Assembly: GCF_007644105.1 (NCBI RefSeq)
Contig: NZ_VFAC01000018.1
Location: forward strand, 1 to 64,000
DNA: 64,000 nt
Direction: 5' to 3'
Source of the DNA: Elioraea rosea
GTDB lineage: Bacteria; Pseudomonadota; Alphaproteobacteria; Acetobacterales; Acetobacteraceae
The position numbers were made by a program, and so were the translations under genes. Shown here in pieces: positions 19,225-29,331 of this stretch; the first letter of the stretch is position 1, and every line of letters begins with the position of its first letter. Below the pieces are notes generated by a model, which worked only from the letters and a program-made list of their open reading frames with translations, did no database searches and had not been told where the DNA came from.

Positions 19225-20185
19225 TGCGCGATCTCCCTGTGGCGGATGCAGGCAACGCGGTGCCCCGGTTGGGCTTCCTCGAGCACAGGGTCGACCGTTT
19301 CGCAGGCGGCGATCGCGGAGCCACAGCGGGGCGCGAAACGGCAGCCGCCCGCGACAGGCGCGCCGCCGGACATCAGCTTCGCCGGCAGCGGCGTGGGCGG
19401 AACCGTCGGGTCCGGCACCGGCACCGCGGCGATGAGCGCGCGCGTATAGGGGTGCCGCGGCTTCTGCAGCACGGCGCGCACTGGGCCATGCTCGACGAAG
19501 CGTCCGCGATACATCACCGCGAGCTCGTCACACACCGAGGCGACGATCGAGAGGTCGTGGGTGATAAACACCATCGCCATCTCGCTTTCGTGGACGAGGC
19601 GATTGAGCAGCCGGAGGATGCCGGCGCGCACCGAGACGTCGAGCATCGAGACCGGCTCGTCGGCCACCAGCAGCCGCGGTCGGAGAACAATCGCGCGCGC
19701 GATCGCGACTCGCTGCCGCTGACCGCCGGAGAGCTCGTGCGGGAAGCGTTCCATGAACGCCGCGCCGGGACGCAGCTCGGCCTCCTCGAGCGCGGCGATC
19801 GCTCGCGCATGACGCTCCGCCTCCGAGCCGAGGCCATGGATCAACAGCGGCTCCTCCACCGTGCGGCCGACGGTGAAGCGCGGGTTGATGGAGCCGAACG
19901 GGTCCTGGAACACCATCTGCACGCTGCGGCGGAAATCGGCATTCGGCTTGCGGCCGAGCGGCCTGCCGCCGATGGCGATCTCGCCTCCGCTCGGCAACTC
20001 GAGGCCGACGAGAAGATTCGCAAGCGTGGACTTGCCGCTGCCGCTCTCCCCCGCGATGCCGAGAACGCGACCCGGCGCGATAGAGAACGACACGCCGTCG
20101 ACGGCATGCACGGGGGTTCCCCCGCCGAACAGCCTGCGCGAGGCAACGAAGGTCTTCCTCGCATCGGTGACTAAGACGGCGCCGC

Positions 20186-20189
<4 letters not shown>
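19221..20189 (-). CDS. Oligopeptide/dipeptide ABC transporter ATPase (DppF type)
   Basis: A 322-residue ATPase. Walker A is GESGSGKST, the Q-loop sits in MVFQDPFGSINPR, the signature is ELSGGQRQRV, Walker B is LLVADEPVSMLD and the H-loop is FITHDLS. The C-terminal Cys-rich extension (GGCRFAPRCGSAIAAC) is the oligopeptide-transport signature that can hold an Fe-S cluster. It pairs with the upstream DppD-type ATPase, whose stop it overlaps by 4 bp, to energise the two permeases. Confidence 0.94.
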
Positions 20190-21186
<997 letters not shown>

Positions 21187-21187
<1 letters not shown>

Positions 21188-22080
21188 CAGCGCAGCCTCG
21201 GATTGGCGAGCCGCTCGTACTCCCGGCCGACCAGGAACACGGCGATGACGAACAGCGAAAGCGCGGCACCGGGCGGCACGGTCCACCACCACGCCTGGCG
21301 GATCGAGCCCGAAACGTAGGCGAGGTAGAGCATCTGCCCCCAGCTCGTCTGATGCGGATCGCCGAAGCCGAGGAAGCTGATCGAGGCCTCGGCGAGAACG
21401 GCCCACGCAATGTCGAAGGCGACGTAGAGCAGCGCCATCGGCAGGACGTTGGGGAAGATGTGCACGTAGAGGATGCGCATGTCGGAGGCGCCGGCGATGC
21501 GCGCTGCCTTCACGAACCCCCTCTCGCGCAGGCTGAGCACCTGCGAGCGGATCACCCGCGCCGTGCTGCGCCACATCAGGAAGCTGATGGCGATGATCGT
21601 GTTCCAGAGGGACGGGCCGAGCAGCGCGACGAGCACGACGGCGAAGGGAATGAAGGGAATGCCGAAGGCGAGATCCGTCGCGCGCATCAGGATCGTGTCG
21701 ATGCGCCCGCCGTAGTACCCCGCCATCAGGCCGATATTCGTCCCGATCAGCGCGATCAGCACAGCGCAGGTAATGCCGACGATGAGCACGATGCGCGTGC
21801 CATGGATGAGCTGCGACAGCACGTCGAGCCCGTAATACGTGGTGCCCAGGAGATGCGTCCCAGACGGCGGCTCGAGGCGCCGCAGCTGACCTGCCGCATC
21901 GAAATGATTCACGAGCGGATCATAGGGCGAGAGCCACGGCGCGAAGATCGCCACCGTGACGACAAGCACGAGGACGCAGGCCGCGAACCCGCCCGACCAC
22001 GAGGCGAAGGGCAGCAGCGCCGCCCGCCAGGCCTCGCGCGCCCGCGAGGGGCGGGCGGAGGCAAGCACCGCGTCACTCAT
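21187..22080 (-). CDS. ABC transporter permease (DppC type)
   Basis: A 297-residue inner-membrane protein with an N-terminal membrane anchor followed by the BPD_transp_1 domain. The ATPase-contact loop is KAARIAGASDMRILYVHIFPN, matching the EAA motif. The start ATG 22080 overlaps the DppB-type gene by 8 bp (ATGAGTGA). It forms the heterodimeric channel with the DppB-type permease. Confidence 0.92.
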
Positions 22081-23050
22081 GCCTGATCCTCGGGTCGAGC
22101 CAGCCATAGGCGAGATCGACGAGCAGGTTCAACGTCACGACGGCCGCGGCCATGAAGAAGAACGTCGCCTGCGCGACCGGATAGTCGCGCTGGCTGACGG
22201 AGTTCACCATCAACCGCCCCATGCCGGGCCAGTTGAACACCACCTCGAGCAGGACCTGCCCGCCGAAGGCGAAGCCCACCATGATCGCCGAATACGTCAG
22301 CACGGGCAGGAAGGCATTCCGCCGCGCAAGCCGCCGCTGCGCACCCTCGCTCAGGCCCCGGGCGCGCGCATGGACCATGAAATCCTCATGCTTCACCTCG
22401 ATCAGCGCGGTGCGCTGGATCATCAGCGGATCGGCCATCGAGGTGAGCACCCCGGCTGCGACAGGCAGCACGAGATGGCGCGCGATGTCGAAGAAGGGCA
22501 GCTCCTGGTACCAGGTCTCGGGAAAGAAGAACGCCTGGCGCATGCCGCCGATCGGGAACCAGCGGAGCTCGTAGGCGAACAGCGCGAGCAGGACGATGCC
22601 GATCCAGAACACCGGCAGCGCGCGGGGGATCAGCGCCAGAATCGCGCCGATCTCCTCGATGCGCTCCCCCCGCCGCCAGCCGAGCCAGGTGCCGAGCGTG
22701 ACGCCGAGCACGATCGAGATCACGACCACCGGCGTCATCAGCACCAGCGTGTTCAAGAGCATCGGCCAGACGATCTCGAGCACGGGCCGCCGGAAGTAGA
22801 ACGACATGCCGAGATCACCGGTCAGCAGGTTGCCTGCATAGGTGACGAATTGCTGCCATTGCGGCCTGTCGAGGCCCCAGAGCTCACGCAGCCTCTGCTG
22901 CGCCTCGAGAGGCAGTTCGCCCGTACCCAGCATGATCGTGGTCGGATCGCCAGGCACGAGCCTGAACAGCACGTACATGAACAGCAGGAGCAGCACGAGC
23001 GTGACGGCGGTGTGCGCCGCACGCCGTGCCGCGAACAGCCAGAATGCCAT
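22073..23050 (-). CDS. ABC transporter permease (DppB type)
   Basis: A 325-residue permease with the typical DppB N-terminus (AVTLVLLLLFMYVLFRLVPG), six hydrophobic helices and the EAA loop HARARGLSEGAQRRLARRNA. The C-terminal NWPGMGRLMVNSV segment is also typical. Its start shares one base with the stop of the binding-protein gene. It carries the solute across the membrane with the DppC-type partner. Confidence 0.92.
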   Translation of the reverse strand: MAFWLFAARRAAHTAVTLVLLLLFMYVLFRLVPGDPTTIMLGTGELPLEAQQRLRELWGLDRPQWQQFVTYAGNLLTGDLGMSFYFRRPVLEIVWPMLLNTLVLMTPVVVISIVLGVTLGTWLGWRRGERIEEIGAILALIPRALPVFWIGIVLLALFAYELRWFPIGGMRQAFFFPETWYQELPFFDIARHLVLPVAAGVLTSMADPLMIQRTALIEVKHEDFMVHARARGLSEGAQRRLARRNAFLPVLTYSAIMVGFAFGGQVLLEVVFNWPGMGRLMVNSVSQRDYPVAQATFFFMAAAVVTLNLLVDLAYGWLDPRIRHE

Positions 23051-24759
23051 CAGGCAGACGGCATCACGAGACGCCCCTGGGCATTCCAGGTGAAGCCCGC
23101 ATCACGCAGGACCGCACGCGCTTTGTCGACCGACACTTCCGGCGCGCTGATCGCCGGGTTCGCCCAGTTCTCGAGCGCTGGCGTGATCGGCGCGCCGTTC
23201 GAGACGACGCCGGCACCGGAGAAGATGATGTCGAGCAGCTTCTTCCGGTCTGTCACGTGCTGAAGCGCGCGGCGGAAGGCCTTGTTGTCCGTCGGCGCCA
23301 TGCCGAGGTTCAGGCGAACCTCGTGCTGGCCGTGCGTGGGCGTGCGCACCACCTCGAGCTCGGGGTTTCGGCTGATGCGCTCGCCGAGCGTCATGTCGAG
23401 GTTCCAGCCAAGCATGTCGGAATCGCCGCGCTCGAGCATGCCGACCATGCTTTCCATCTGCGGCACGGGAAGCACGACCATGCCCTCGAGCTTCGGCTTC
23501 ATGAAGAAGTCCTGGTTCGCGGCGAGCTGGAGGTACTCGCCCTTGCGCCACTCGACATACTTCCACGGCCCGCTGCCGATCGGCTTGTCGTTCGGCCAGT
23601 CAGCCGGCGTCGCGAGGTTCGACGGCACCGCCTCCCAGATGTGCTTGGGCGCAAGGAAGGCGTAGCCGAGCACGTTCGCCGTGAACGGAGCGGACGCCGT
23701 GCGCAGCTTCAGCCGCACGGTGAGGTCGCCGGTGATCTCGGCGCTCTCGACCGTCTCGTAGATGCGCGAGAGCGCGGGGAAGCGGTGCTTGTTGATGAAG
23801 TCGAAGGTGAACTTCACATCCTGCGCGGTGGCCGGCCTGCCGTCGTGGAACTTCGTGTTGCCGCGCAGCGTGATGTCGACCGTGGTCGGGTTGACGATGT
23901 TCCAGCGCTCGAGCGCCCAGGGCATCACATCGGCCTTCTCGTCGCGGGTCGTGAAGGTCGCATAGATAAGGCGCAGGGTCGTCGAGTTGTAGATCTCGGG
24001 CGTCAGGAACGGATTCAACGATGCGATGTCGTAGATCGAGGTCAGCCGCATGAATTTCCGCGGCGTCAGCGGCGTGATGTCCATGTACGAGAGCGGCATG
24101 TAGGGGAACCCGATGCCGTTGCCGAGGATCGGCTTGACGCCGGAGAACCGCCGCTTGTTGTAGGCATGGATGATGTCGCGGTGGAACAGGACGATCGAAG
24201 GGCTGTCCTCGACGATGTGCGTCTGCGCCTCGCGCACGAGCTGCTGACGCTTGGCAGGGTCCATCTCGGAACGCTGGGCGTCGGCCAGCCGGTCGAACGC
24301 CTCGTTGCGGTAGAAACCGAAGTTCAGCCCGCCCCGCGCCGTCCTGCGGCTGTGGAACATCTCGGAGAGGAAATAGTCCGGGTCGAGCCTGTCCGGTGCC
24401 CCACCCCAGGACATGCTGCCCATGTGCGGCAGCTTCTGCTCGGCAACGATCTGCGACACGAAGGTGTCGAGCGTGCCCTGCTGCAGGTCGAGCTCGATGC
24501 CGAGCGGCTGCCACTCGCGCGACAGCTGGCGCCAGAGCTCGACCTGGTCGGGCCAGTTCGGCAGGTATACGCCAAGCCGAGGAACGGGCTGGCCTGCGGC
24601 GGCCTGGGCGGAGGCCGACTGCAGCGCGCCGTCGATCGCCGAAACCAGCGCGGCGGACGGCGCAGTGAGGCCGAACGCGCCGAGAAACTTCAGTACTTCG
24701 CGGCGCCGTGCCCGAAGGTCACGCGTTGCCGGACGCCCGGATTCATTCCTGCTTCCCAT
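23050..24759 (-). CDS. Solute-binding protein family 5, apparently circularly permuted
   Basis: A 569-residue secreted protein with a Tat-like signal (RARRREVLKFLGAFG). ATG 24759 is chosen because GGAGG lies 5 bp before it; ATG 24771 is 12 bp upstream. The domain order is unusual. Residues about 62-230 (GVYLPNWPDQVELW, GIELDLQQGTLDTFV, DPDYFLSEMF, MDPAKRQQLVREAQ) match what is normally the C-terminal third. The normal N-terminal block (YDIASLNPFL, TKFHDGRPATAQDVKFTFDF) starts near 240, and the protein ends with AFRRALQHVTDRKKLL and KARAVLRDAGF, which normally lie mid-protein. It is the first gene of the importer-hydrolase operon and should deliver the peptide-like solute. Confidence 0.88.
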   Translation of the reverse strand: MGSRNESGRPATRDLRARRREVLKFLGAFGLTAPSAALVSAIDGALQSASAQAAAGQPVPRLGVYLPNWPDQVELWRQLSREWQPLGIELDLQQGTLDTFVSQIVAEQKLPHMGSMSWGGAPDRLDPDYFLSEMFHSRRTARGGLNFGFYRNEAFDRLADAQRSEMDPAKRQQLVREAQTHIVEDSPSIVLFHRDIIHAYNKRRFSGVKPILGNGIGFPYMPLSYMDITPLTPRKFMRLTSIYDIASLNPFLTPEIYNSTTLRLIYATFTTRDEKADVMPWALERWNIVNPTTVDITLRGNTKFHDGRPATAQDVKFTFDFINKHRFPALSRIYETVESAEITGDLTVRLKLRTASAPFTANVLGYAFLAPKHIWEAVPSNLATPADWPNDKPIGSGPWKYVEWRKGEYLQLAANQDFFMKPKLEGMVVLPVPQMESMVGMLERGDSDMLGWNLDMTLGERISRNPELEVVRTPTHGQHEVRLNLGMAPTDNKAFRRALQHVTDRKKLLDIIFSGAGVVSNGAPITPALENWANPAISAPEVSVDKARAVLRDAGFTWNAQGRLVMPSA

Positions 24760-24932
24760 CGGAGCCTCCATGGAGCGTTGAGTGCGCTACCGGTTCGAGT
24801 TCGCACCATTGCGGTGTCTTTGTCATTGAGCAAGGGTATGCACGCGCAGCACTCGGTTGCAAGGCCGGTCCGGCTACGAAATGCGCAGAAGGGCGAGATA
24901 TCGCCGTCCAATATGGAGGAGATGCCGAGACA

Positions 24933-26180
24933 ATGACGACAAAGCGCGAGCTGGGAGCGATGATCGATCGCGACAGGGAGGAGATCATCGACTTTCTCTG
25001 CCGCTTCGTGCGCGCGCCCTCGCCGAATCCGCCTGGCGACACGCGCGAGGCGACGGCGGTGATCACCGCCTTCCTCGACAGGCACGGCCTGCCATGGCGC
25101 ACGGTCGCTCCGGTTCTGGAATGGCCGAACGTGCTCGGCACCTTCTCCTGCGCGCGCGAGGGGAAGCACCTCGTGCTGAACGGCCATATCGACGTCTTCC
25201 CCGTCGACGAGACGGAAGCGTGGGCGCACGCCCCCTGGTCTGGCGCGATCGCGGACGGAAAGATCTGGGGCCGCGGCGTGACGGACATGAAGGCCGGCAC
25301 GGCGGCCATGATCATGACCTATCGCTATCTCCACGCGCTGCGTGCAGAGCTCGCCGGCAAGCTGACGCTCACCTGCGTCTCCGATGAGGAGACGTTCGGC
25401 CCCTTCGGTGCGCGCTGGCTTGTCGCGAACGAACCCGAGGTGCTGGGAGACTGCGTTCTGAACGGAGAGCCGTCCTCGCCGTTCACGATCCGCTTCGGCG
25501 AGAAGGCGCCGCTGTGGCTGCGCTTCACGGTCCGCACACCCGGGGCGCACGGCGCCTACACGCACCTCAGCGAAAGCGCGACGATCACGGCCGCGCGGCT
25601 GATCTGCGACCTCCAGGCGATCACCGGCGATGCGGTCGCCCCTCCCGGGCGGATCGGCGAAGCGCTCGCGGAAGGCGCGGAGGCGGCCGACCGTGCGATG
25701 GGCGCCGGCGCGGCCGATACGGTGCAGCGCTACACGCTCAACATCGGCACGATCCAGGGCGGCCTGAAGGTCAACATGATCCCGGGCTCGTGCAGCTTCG
25801 AGGCGGATTTCCGCCTTCCCGTGGGCGGCAGGAAGGAGGAGCTGCTTTCCCGGATCGCTTCCGTCCTCGCCCGCTACCCGAGCGTGACGATGGAGGAGCT
25901 GAACTTCACCGAGCCCGCGGCGTGCGACCCGTTCCACGAGATGGTCGGCTTCATGCGGGAGAACGCCAAGGCGGTCTCGGGCATCGAACCGCGCCCGATC
26001 CTTTCGCTCGGCGGATCGGACGCGCGGCTGTGGCGCCAGCGCGGCATCCCAGCCTTCATCTATGGCCCGCACCCGCGGGGCATGGGGCAGCGGGACGAGA
26101 ACGTCGATATCGAGGAGTACCTGCACGTGGTGAAGGTGCATGTGCTCTCCGCCTTCGACTATCTCGGCGGCGCGCGGTGA
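24933..26180 (+). CDS. M20-family metallohydrolase, copy 6 (divergent)
   Basis: A 415-residue paralogue of the five operon copies, starting at ATG 24933 with GGAGGA about 12 bp upstream. Blocks: PSPNPPGDTRE near residue 30, LNGHIDVFPVD, GRGVTDMKAG, SDEETFG, LNGEPSSP and GAHGAYTHLSESA. The C-terminal loop is GMGQRDE, with Gly at the usual His ligand position. It is divergent from the permuted binding protein across 170 bp that should hold both promoters. Being nearest in style to copies 1-3, it probably arose from the same expansion. Confidence 0.88.
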   Translation: MTTKRELGAMIDRDREEIIDFLCRFVRAPSPNPPGDTREATAVITAFLDRHGLPWRTVAPVLEWPNVLGTFSCAREGKHLVLNGHIDVFPVDETEAWAHAPWSGAIADGKIWGRGVTDMKAGTAAMIMTYRYLHALRAELAGKLTLTCVSDEETFGPFGARWLVANEPEVLGDCVLNGEPSSPFTIRFGEKAPLWLRFTVRTPGAHGAYTHLSESATITAARLICDLQAITGDAVAPPGRIGEALAEGAEAADRAMGAGAADTVQRYTLNIGTIQGGLKVNMIPGSCSFEADFRLPVGGRKEELLSRIASVLARYPSVTMEELNFTEPAACDPFHEMVGFMRENAKAVSGIEPRPILSLGGSDARLWRQRGIPAFIYGPHPRGMGQRDENVDIEEYLHVVKVHVLSAFDYLGGAR

Positions 26181-26273
26181 TCAGCCGACCGGCGCAGCGG
26201 CCGCTGCTGCTGGCGTAGGGCAAGGGGGCGCCGTGCGGCTTTCGCGCGGCGCCGGGAGGCCGTGCTGGCGCCC

Positions 26274-27026
26274 TCAGCCCGCACGGCCGTTTCGTCCCGC
26301 GCGGCCCGGGCCACGCGGCGGCCCGGCATCGCCGAGATCCATCGCCTCGAGCTCCTTGCGCGCCGCCTCGACATGGCGCCGCATCAGCAGTTCGGCGACC
26401 TCGGCATCCCGCTGGCGGAGCGCCTCGCAGATGCGGAGGTGGTCGTCATAGGCCTTCCCCGGCCGTCCGGGCTTGTGGCTGGTGCGATAGCGGAACAGCC
26501 GCGTCAGCGAGTAGAGATCCTCGCAGAGCAGCCTCTCGAGCCTGCGCGACTTGGAGAGCCGCGCGATGGCGAAGTGGAAGTCGAACGTGCCGTGTTCCTG
26601 GAAATACGCGGTGCCGCTGCGCACCCCCTCCTCCGCCCCATGGCGACGGAGCAGGCCTTCGAGTGCATCGGCCTCGGCATTGCTGATCCTCTGTGCAGCA
26701 AGGCGGCACGCAAGCCCTTCGAGATTGGCGCGGATCTCGTAGAGCTCGATCAGGTCCTCGCGCCCGAGCGCCACAACGCGCACGCCGGCATGCGGCAGCC
26801 GCACCACGAGGCCCCGCCCCTCGAGCTGGCGCAGCGCCTCGCGAAGCGGGCCGCGGCTGACGCCGAAACGCTCCGCCAGCGTCTCCTCGCCGAGCCTGCT
26901 GCCTGGCCCGAACTCGCCGATGACGATGGCGCGTTCGATCTGCTCGAACACCCGGTCGACATGCGTCTTGTGCTCCGCCGGCGGCGGATGGCTGAGCAGG
27001 GCGGTGGCGAGAAGATCAGCCTCCAT
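26274..27026 (-). CDS. GntR-family regulator, FadR/FCD subfamily
   Basis: A 250-residue protein with an N-terminal winged helix (LGEETLAERFGVSRGPLREAL, then RQLEGRGLVVRLPHAGVRV) and a C-terminal FCD helical domain (LYEIRANLEGLACRLAA, HGTFDFHFAIARLSKSRRLE, DDHLRICEALRQRDAEVAE, with candidate metal-binding His residues). It follows the amidase gene with an 11-bp overlap. FCD regulators usually sense a carboxylic acid. A role in controlling this catabolic island is inferred; the inverted repeat at 30809-30822 is a candidate site. Confidence 0.9.
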   Translation of the reverse strand: MEADLLATALLSHPPPAEHKTHVDRVFEQIERAIVIGEFGPGSRLGEETLAERFGVSRGPLREALRQLEGRGLVVRLPHAGVRVVALGREDLIELYEIRANLEGLACRLAAQRISNAEADALEGLLRRHGAEEGVRSGTAYFQEHGTFDFHFAIARLSKSRRLERLLCEDLYSLTRLFRYRTSHKPGRPGKAYDDHLRICEALRQRDAEVAELLMRRHVEAARKELEAMDLGDAGPPRGPGRAGRNGRAG

Positions 27027-28308
27027 GCGCCATCACCCATGATGCCGCGGCGAGCAGGCGTGCGTCCTCGCCGGGCCGCGCGAGAAGCTGCGCACCGATC
27101 GGCAGTCCCGCCGGGCCGCTCAGCAGGGGAAGCGAGACGGCCGGCAGGCCAAGCACCGTCCACACTGCACAGAAGGCGAAGTCACCCGTCGCAGTGCCCT
27201 CAGGCGCCTCGCCGGCGGCGGATGCGGCGAGCAGCACATCGTGGGGGCCGAACAGCACATCGATCTGCCGCTGCGCGTCCCCAGCGAGCCGCCGAGCCGC
27301 GAGGTACTGCTCGTAAGAGCAGGCGAGCCCGTGGCTGATGCGCCCCTCGCGCAGCGTGGTGCTGATCCGGTCCCAGTGGTTCTCGATCTCGTAGGTGAAG
27401 TTGCGCACGAACTCGAAGCTCGAGATCCAGCGGTGCTCATCGGTCAGGCGCGAGAAGGCGGGCGGCACCGCGATGTCGGCGACAGCCGCACCAGCCGTCC
27501 CCAGGGTCCGCGCAAGGCGCGACAGGGCATCTGCCGTGCCGGATTCCATGCGATCGGCCAGGAAATCGGCACAGAAGCCGATGCGCGGGGCGAAGCCTTG
27601 TGTCGACGGCGACGGCTCGGGCGGTATGCCGCGCAGCACGTCAGCGTAGAGCGCGACGTCGTCGACCGTGCGCGCGAACAGGCCCAGCCGGTCGAGCGAG
27701 CCCGCCGCGGCGCGAACGCCGGAGACGCTGATCGAGCCGTAGCTGGGAACGAACCCGACGACGCCGCAGAACGAGGCCGGGCGGATCGTCGAGGACGTCG
27801 TCTGCGTCCCGAGGGCAAGCGGCAGCATCATCGCAGCGACAGCCGCGGCGGAGCCGGAGGAGGAGCCTCCCGGGGTTCGCCGCGGATCATGCGGGTTGCG
27901 CGTCTTGCCGGGGTGGAGGTTGGCGAACTCGGTCGTCACCGTCTTGCCGAGCGCGATCCCGCCTGCCTTGCGCGAGAGCGCGACGCAGGCCGCATCGGCC
28001 GATGGGCGGTGCCCGGCATGGATCGGCGAGCCATACCCCGTGGGCATGTCGGCGGTGTCGATGATGTCCTTGATGCCGAAGGGGGCGCCGGCGATCGGCA
28101 GGGTCTTCGCCCCACCTCGCGAATCGAGCGCATTGGCCGCACGGCGTGCGCCCTCCGCATCCAGATGCTCGAAGGCCATGACCGTGGCCTCGCGCCGCGA
28201 CACCTGCTCGAGGCAGGCCTCGACCACAGCGCGCGCCGTCGCATCGCCCTGGGCGATGCGACGGGCGGTCTCTGCCGCAGACAGTTCGTTCAGACGATGC
28301 GCTGCGAT
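27016..28308 (-). CDS. Amidase-signature family hydrolase 1
   Basis: An amidase with the Ser-cisSer-Lys triad: Lys in GIKDIIDTAD, the Gly/Ser-rich core TPGGSSSGSAAAVAA and the acyl-enzyme Ser in LGTQTTSSTIRPAS. The first standard start codon is GTG 28227, but that would cut the normal first helix; family-like sequence (LNELSAAETARRIAQGDA) extends upstream. At 28308 an ATC codon sits about 5 bp after a very strong AGGAGGAGG, so I extend to it. CTG within this stretch is the alternative. It hydrolyses amide bonds; the substrate is unknown. It lies in a same-strand run with TctC and amidase 2. Confidence 0.85.
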   Translation of the reverse strand: MAAHRLNELSAAETARRIAQGDATARAVVEACLEQVSRREATVMAFEHLDAEGARRAANALDSRGGAKTLPIAGAPFGIKDIIDTADMPTGYGSPIHAGHRPSADAACVALSRKAGGIALGKTVTTEFANLHPGKTRNPHDPRRTPGGSSSGSAAAVAAMMLPLALGTQTTSSTIRPASFCGVVGFVPSYGSISVSGVRAAAGSLDRLGLFARTVDDVALYADVLRGIPPEPSPSTQGFAPRIGFCADFLADRMESGTADALSRLARTLGTAGAAVADIAVPPAFSRLTDEHRWISSFEFVRNFTYEIENHWDRISTTLREGRISHGLACSYEQYLAARRLAGDAQRQIDVLFGPHDVLLAASAAGEAPEGTATGDFAFCAVWTVLGLPAVSLPLLSGPAGLPIGAQLLARPGEDARLLAAASWVMAHGG

Positions 28309-28348
28309 GGCGACCTCCTCCTATCGGCGCGAGGCAACGCGGCCCGGC

Positions 28349-29317
28349 TCAATCGGGCCGAGCGCCGGAAGCGCGGACCACGGGCGTCCACTTCTCCGTC
28401 TCGGCCTTGATGAAGGCCGCACAGTCCTCGGGGCTGGATGGCGTGGGCTCGATGCCGCGCTGAGCGAGTGCGGCGACGACTTCCGGGTCGCGCAGCGCGC
28501 CCGTTGCCGCTGCGTGCAGGGCGCGAACCACCGGTGCCGATACTCCGCGCGGCGCCATCATCGCGCTCCAGTCCGCCATGTCGAAGCCTGAGAGGCCTGG
28601 CGTTTCGGCGACGGCCGGAACGTCCGGCAGGAGCGCGCTCCGATTCTTGGTCGAAACGGCGAGGATGCGCAGCTTGTCTGCATCGGCCTGCGGCTTCGCG
28701 CCGGAGGCCGGCGTGAAGGCGAAGTCGAGGCGCCCTGCCATGAGGTCGGTGATCAGCGGCGCGCCGCCGCGATACGGAACGTGGACGTTCTTCAGCCCCG
28801 CCATCATGTTGAGCTGCTCGCCCGCGAGGTGGCCAGCGCCGCCCGAGCCGGAGGAGCCGTAGTTCAGCGGGTCGCGCCTTGCCGCCGCGACGAGGTCTGC
28901 CGTGCTGCGCCACGGGCGATCGGGCGGGATGGCGAGCACGTTCAGGATCATGCCGACGCGCGTGATCGGAGCGAGGTCGGTCTGAGGATCGAAGCTGAGA
29001 TTGCCGTAGAGCGTCGGGTTGATCGACAGCCCGCCGATCGTGCCCATCAGGATCGTGTGGCCATCCGCCGGCGAACGGACGACATGCTCGGCAGCGATGT
29101 TGCCATGTGCGCCGGTGCGGTTCTCGACGACGACAGGCTGGCCGAGGATCGCCTGCATCTTCGGCGCCATCAGCCGCGCGGCGACATCCGTCGTCCCGCC
29201 TGGCGGGAAGCCGACGAGGAAGCGAATGGTACGGCTTGGGAACTCGGCCTGGGCGCGCACGGCAGGTGCTGCGAGAAGCGCGGGCAGGCCGGCCAGCACG
29301 GTTCTGCGGAAGGTCAT
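28349..29317 (-). CDS. Tripartite tricarboxylate transporter substrate-binding protein (TctC/Bug family)
   Basis: A 322-residue periplasmic binding protein. A Tat-like signal (MTFRRTVLAGLPALLAAPAVRA) precedes PSRTIRFLVGFPPGGTTDV, the family's first strand and ligand loop. VVENRTGAHGNIAAEHV and the late LLPDVPAVAETP motif are also typical. ATG 29317 puts the signal first. No TctA or TctB membrane genes lie nearby, so it is an orphan binding protein as is common in this expanded family. Placement between two amidases suggests the ligand is an amide or its acid product. Confidence 0.9.
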   Translation of the reverse strand: MTFRRTVLAGLPALLAAPAVRAQAEFPSRTIRFLVGFPPGGTTDVAARLMAPKMQAILGQPVVVENRTGAHGNIAAEHVVRSPADGHTILMGTIGGLSINPTLYGNLSFDPQTDLAPITRVGMILNVLAIPPDRPWRSTADLVAAARRDPLNYGSSGSGGAGHLAGEQLNMMAGLKNVHVPYRGGAPLITDLMAGRLDFAFTPASGAKPQADADKLRILAVSTKNRSALLPDVPAVAETPGLSGFDMADWSAMMAPRGVSAPVVRALHAAATGALRDPEVVAALAQRGIEPTPSSPEDCAAFIKAETEKWTPVVRASGARPD

Positions 29318-29331
29318 GGGTCTCGTCTCCC

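Noticed and set aside
24690-26141. Minus-strand 483-codon frame opposite the sixth M20 gene
   Set aside because: Antisense shadow; the plus strand holds all M20 motifs.
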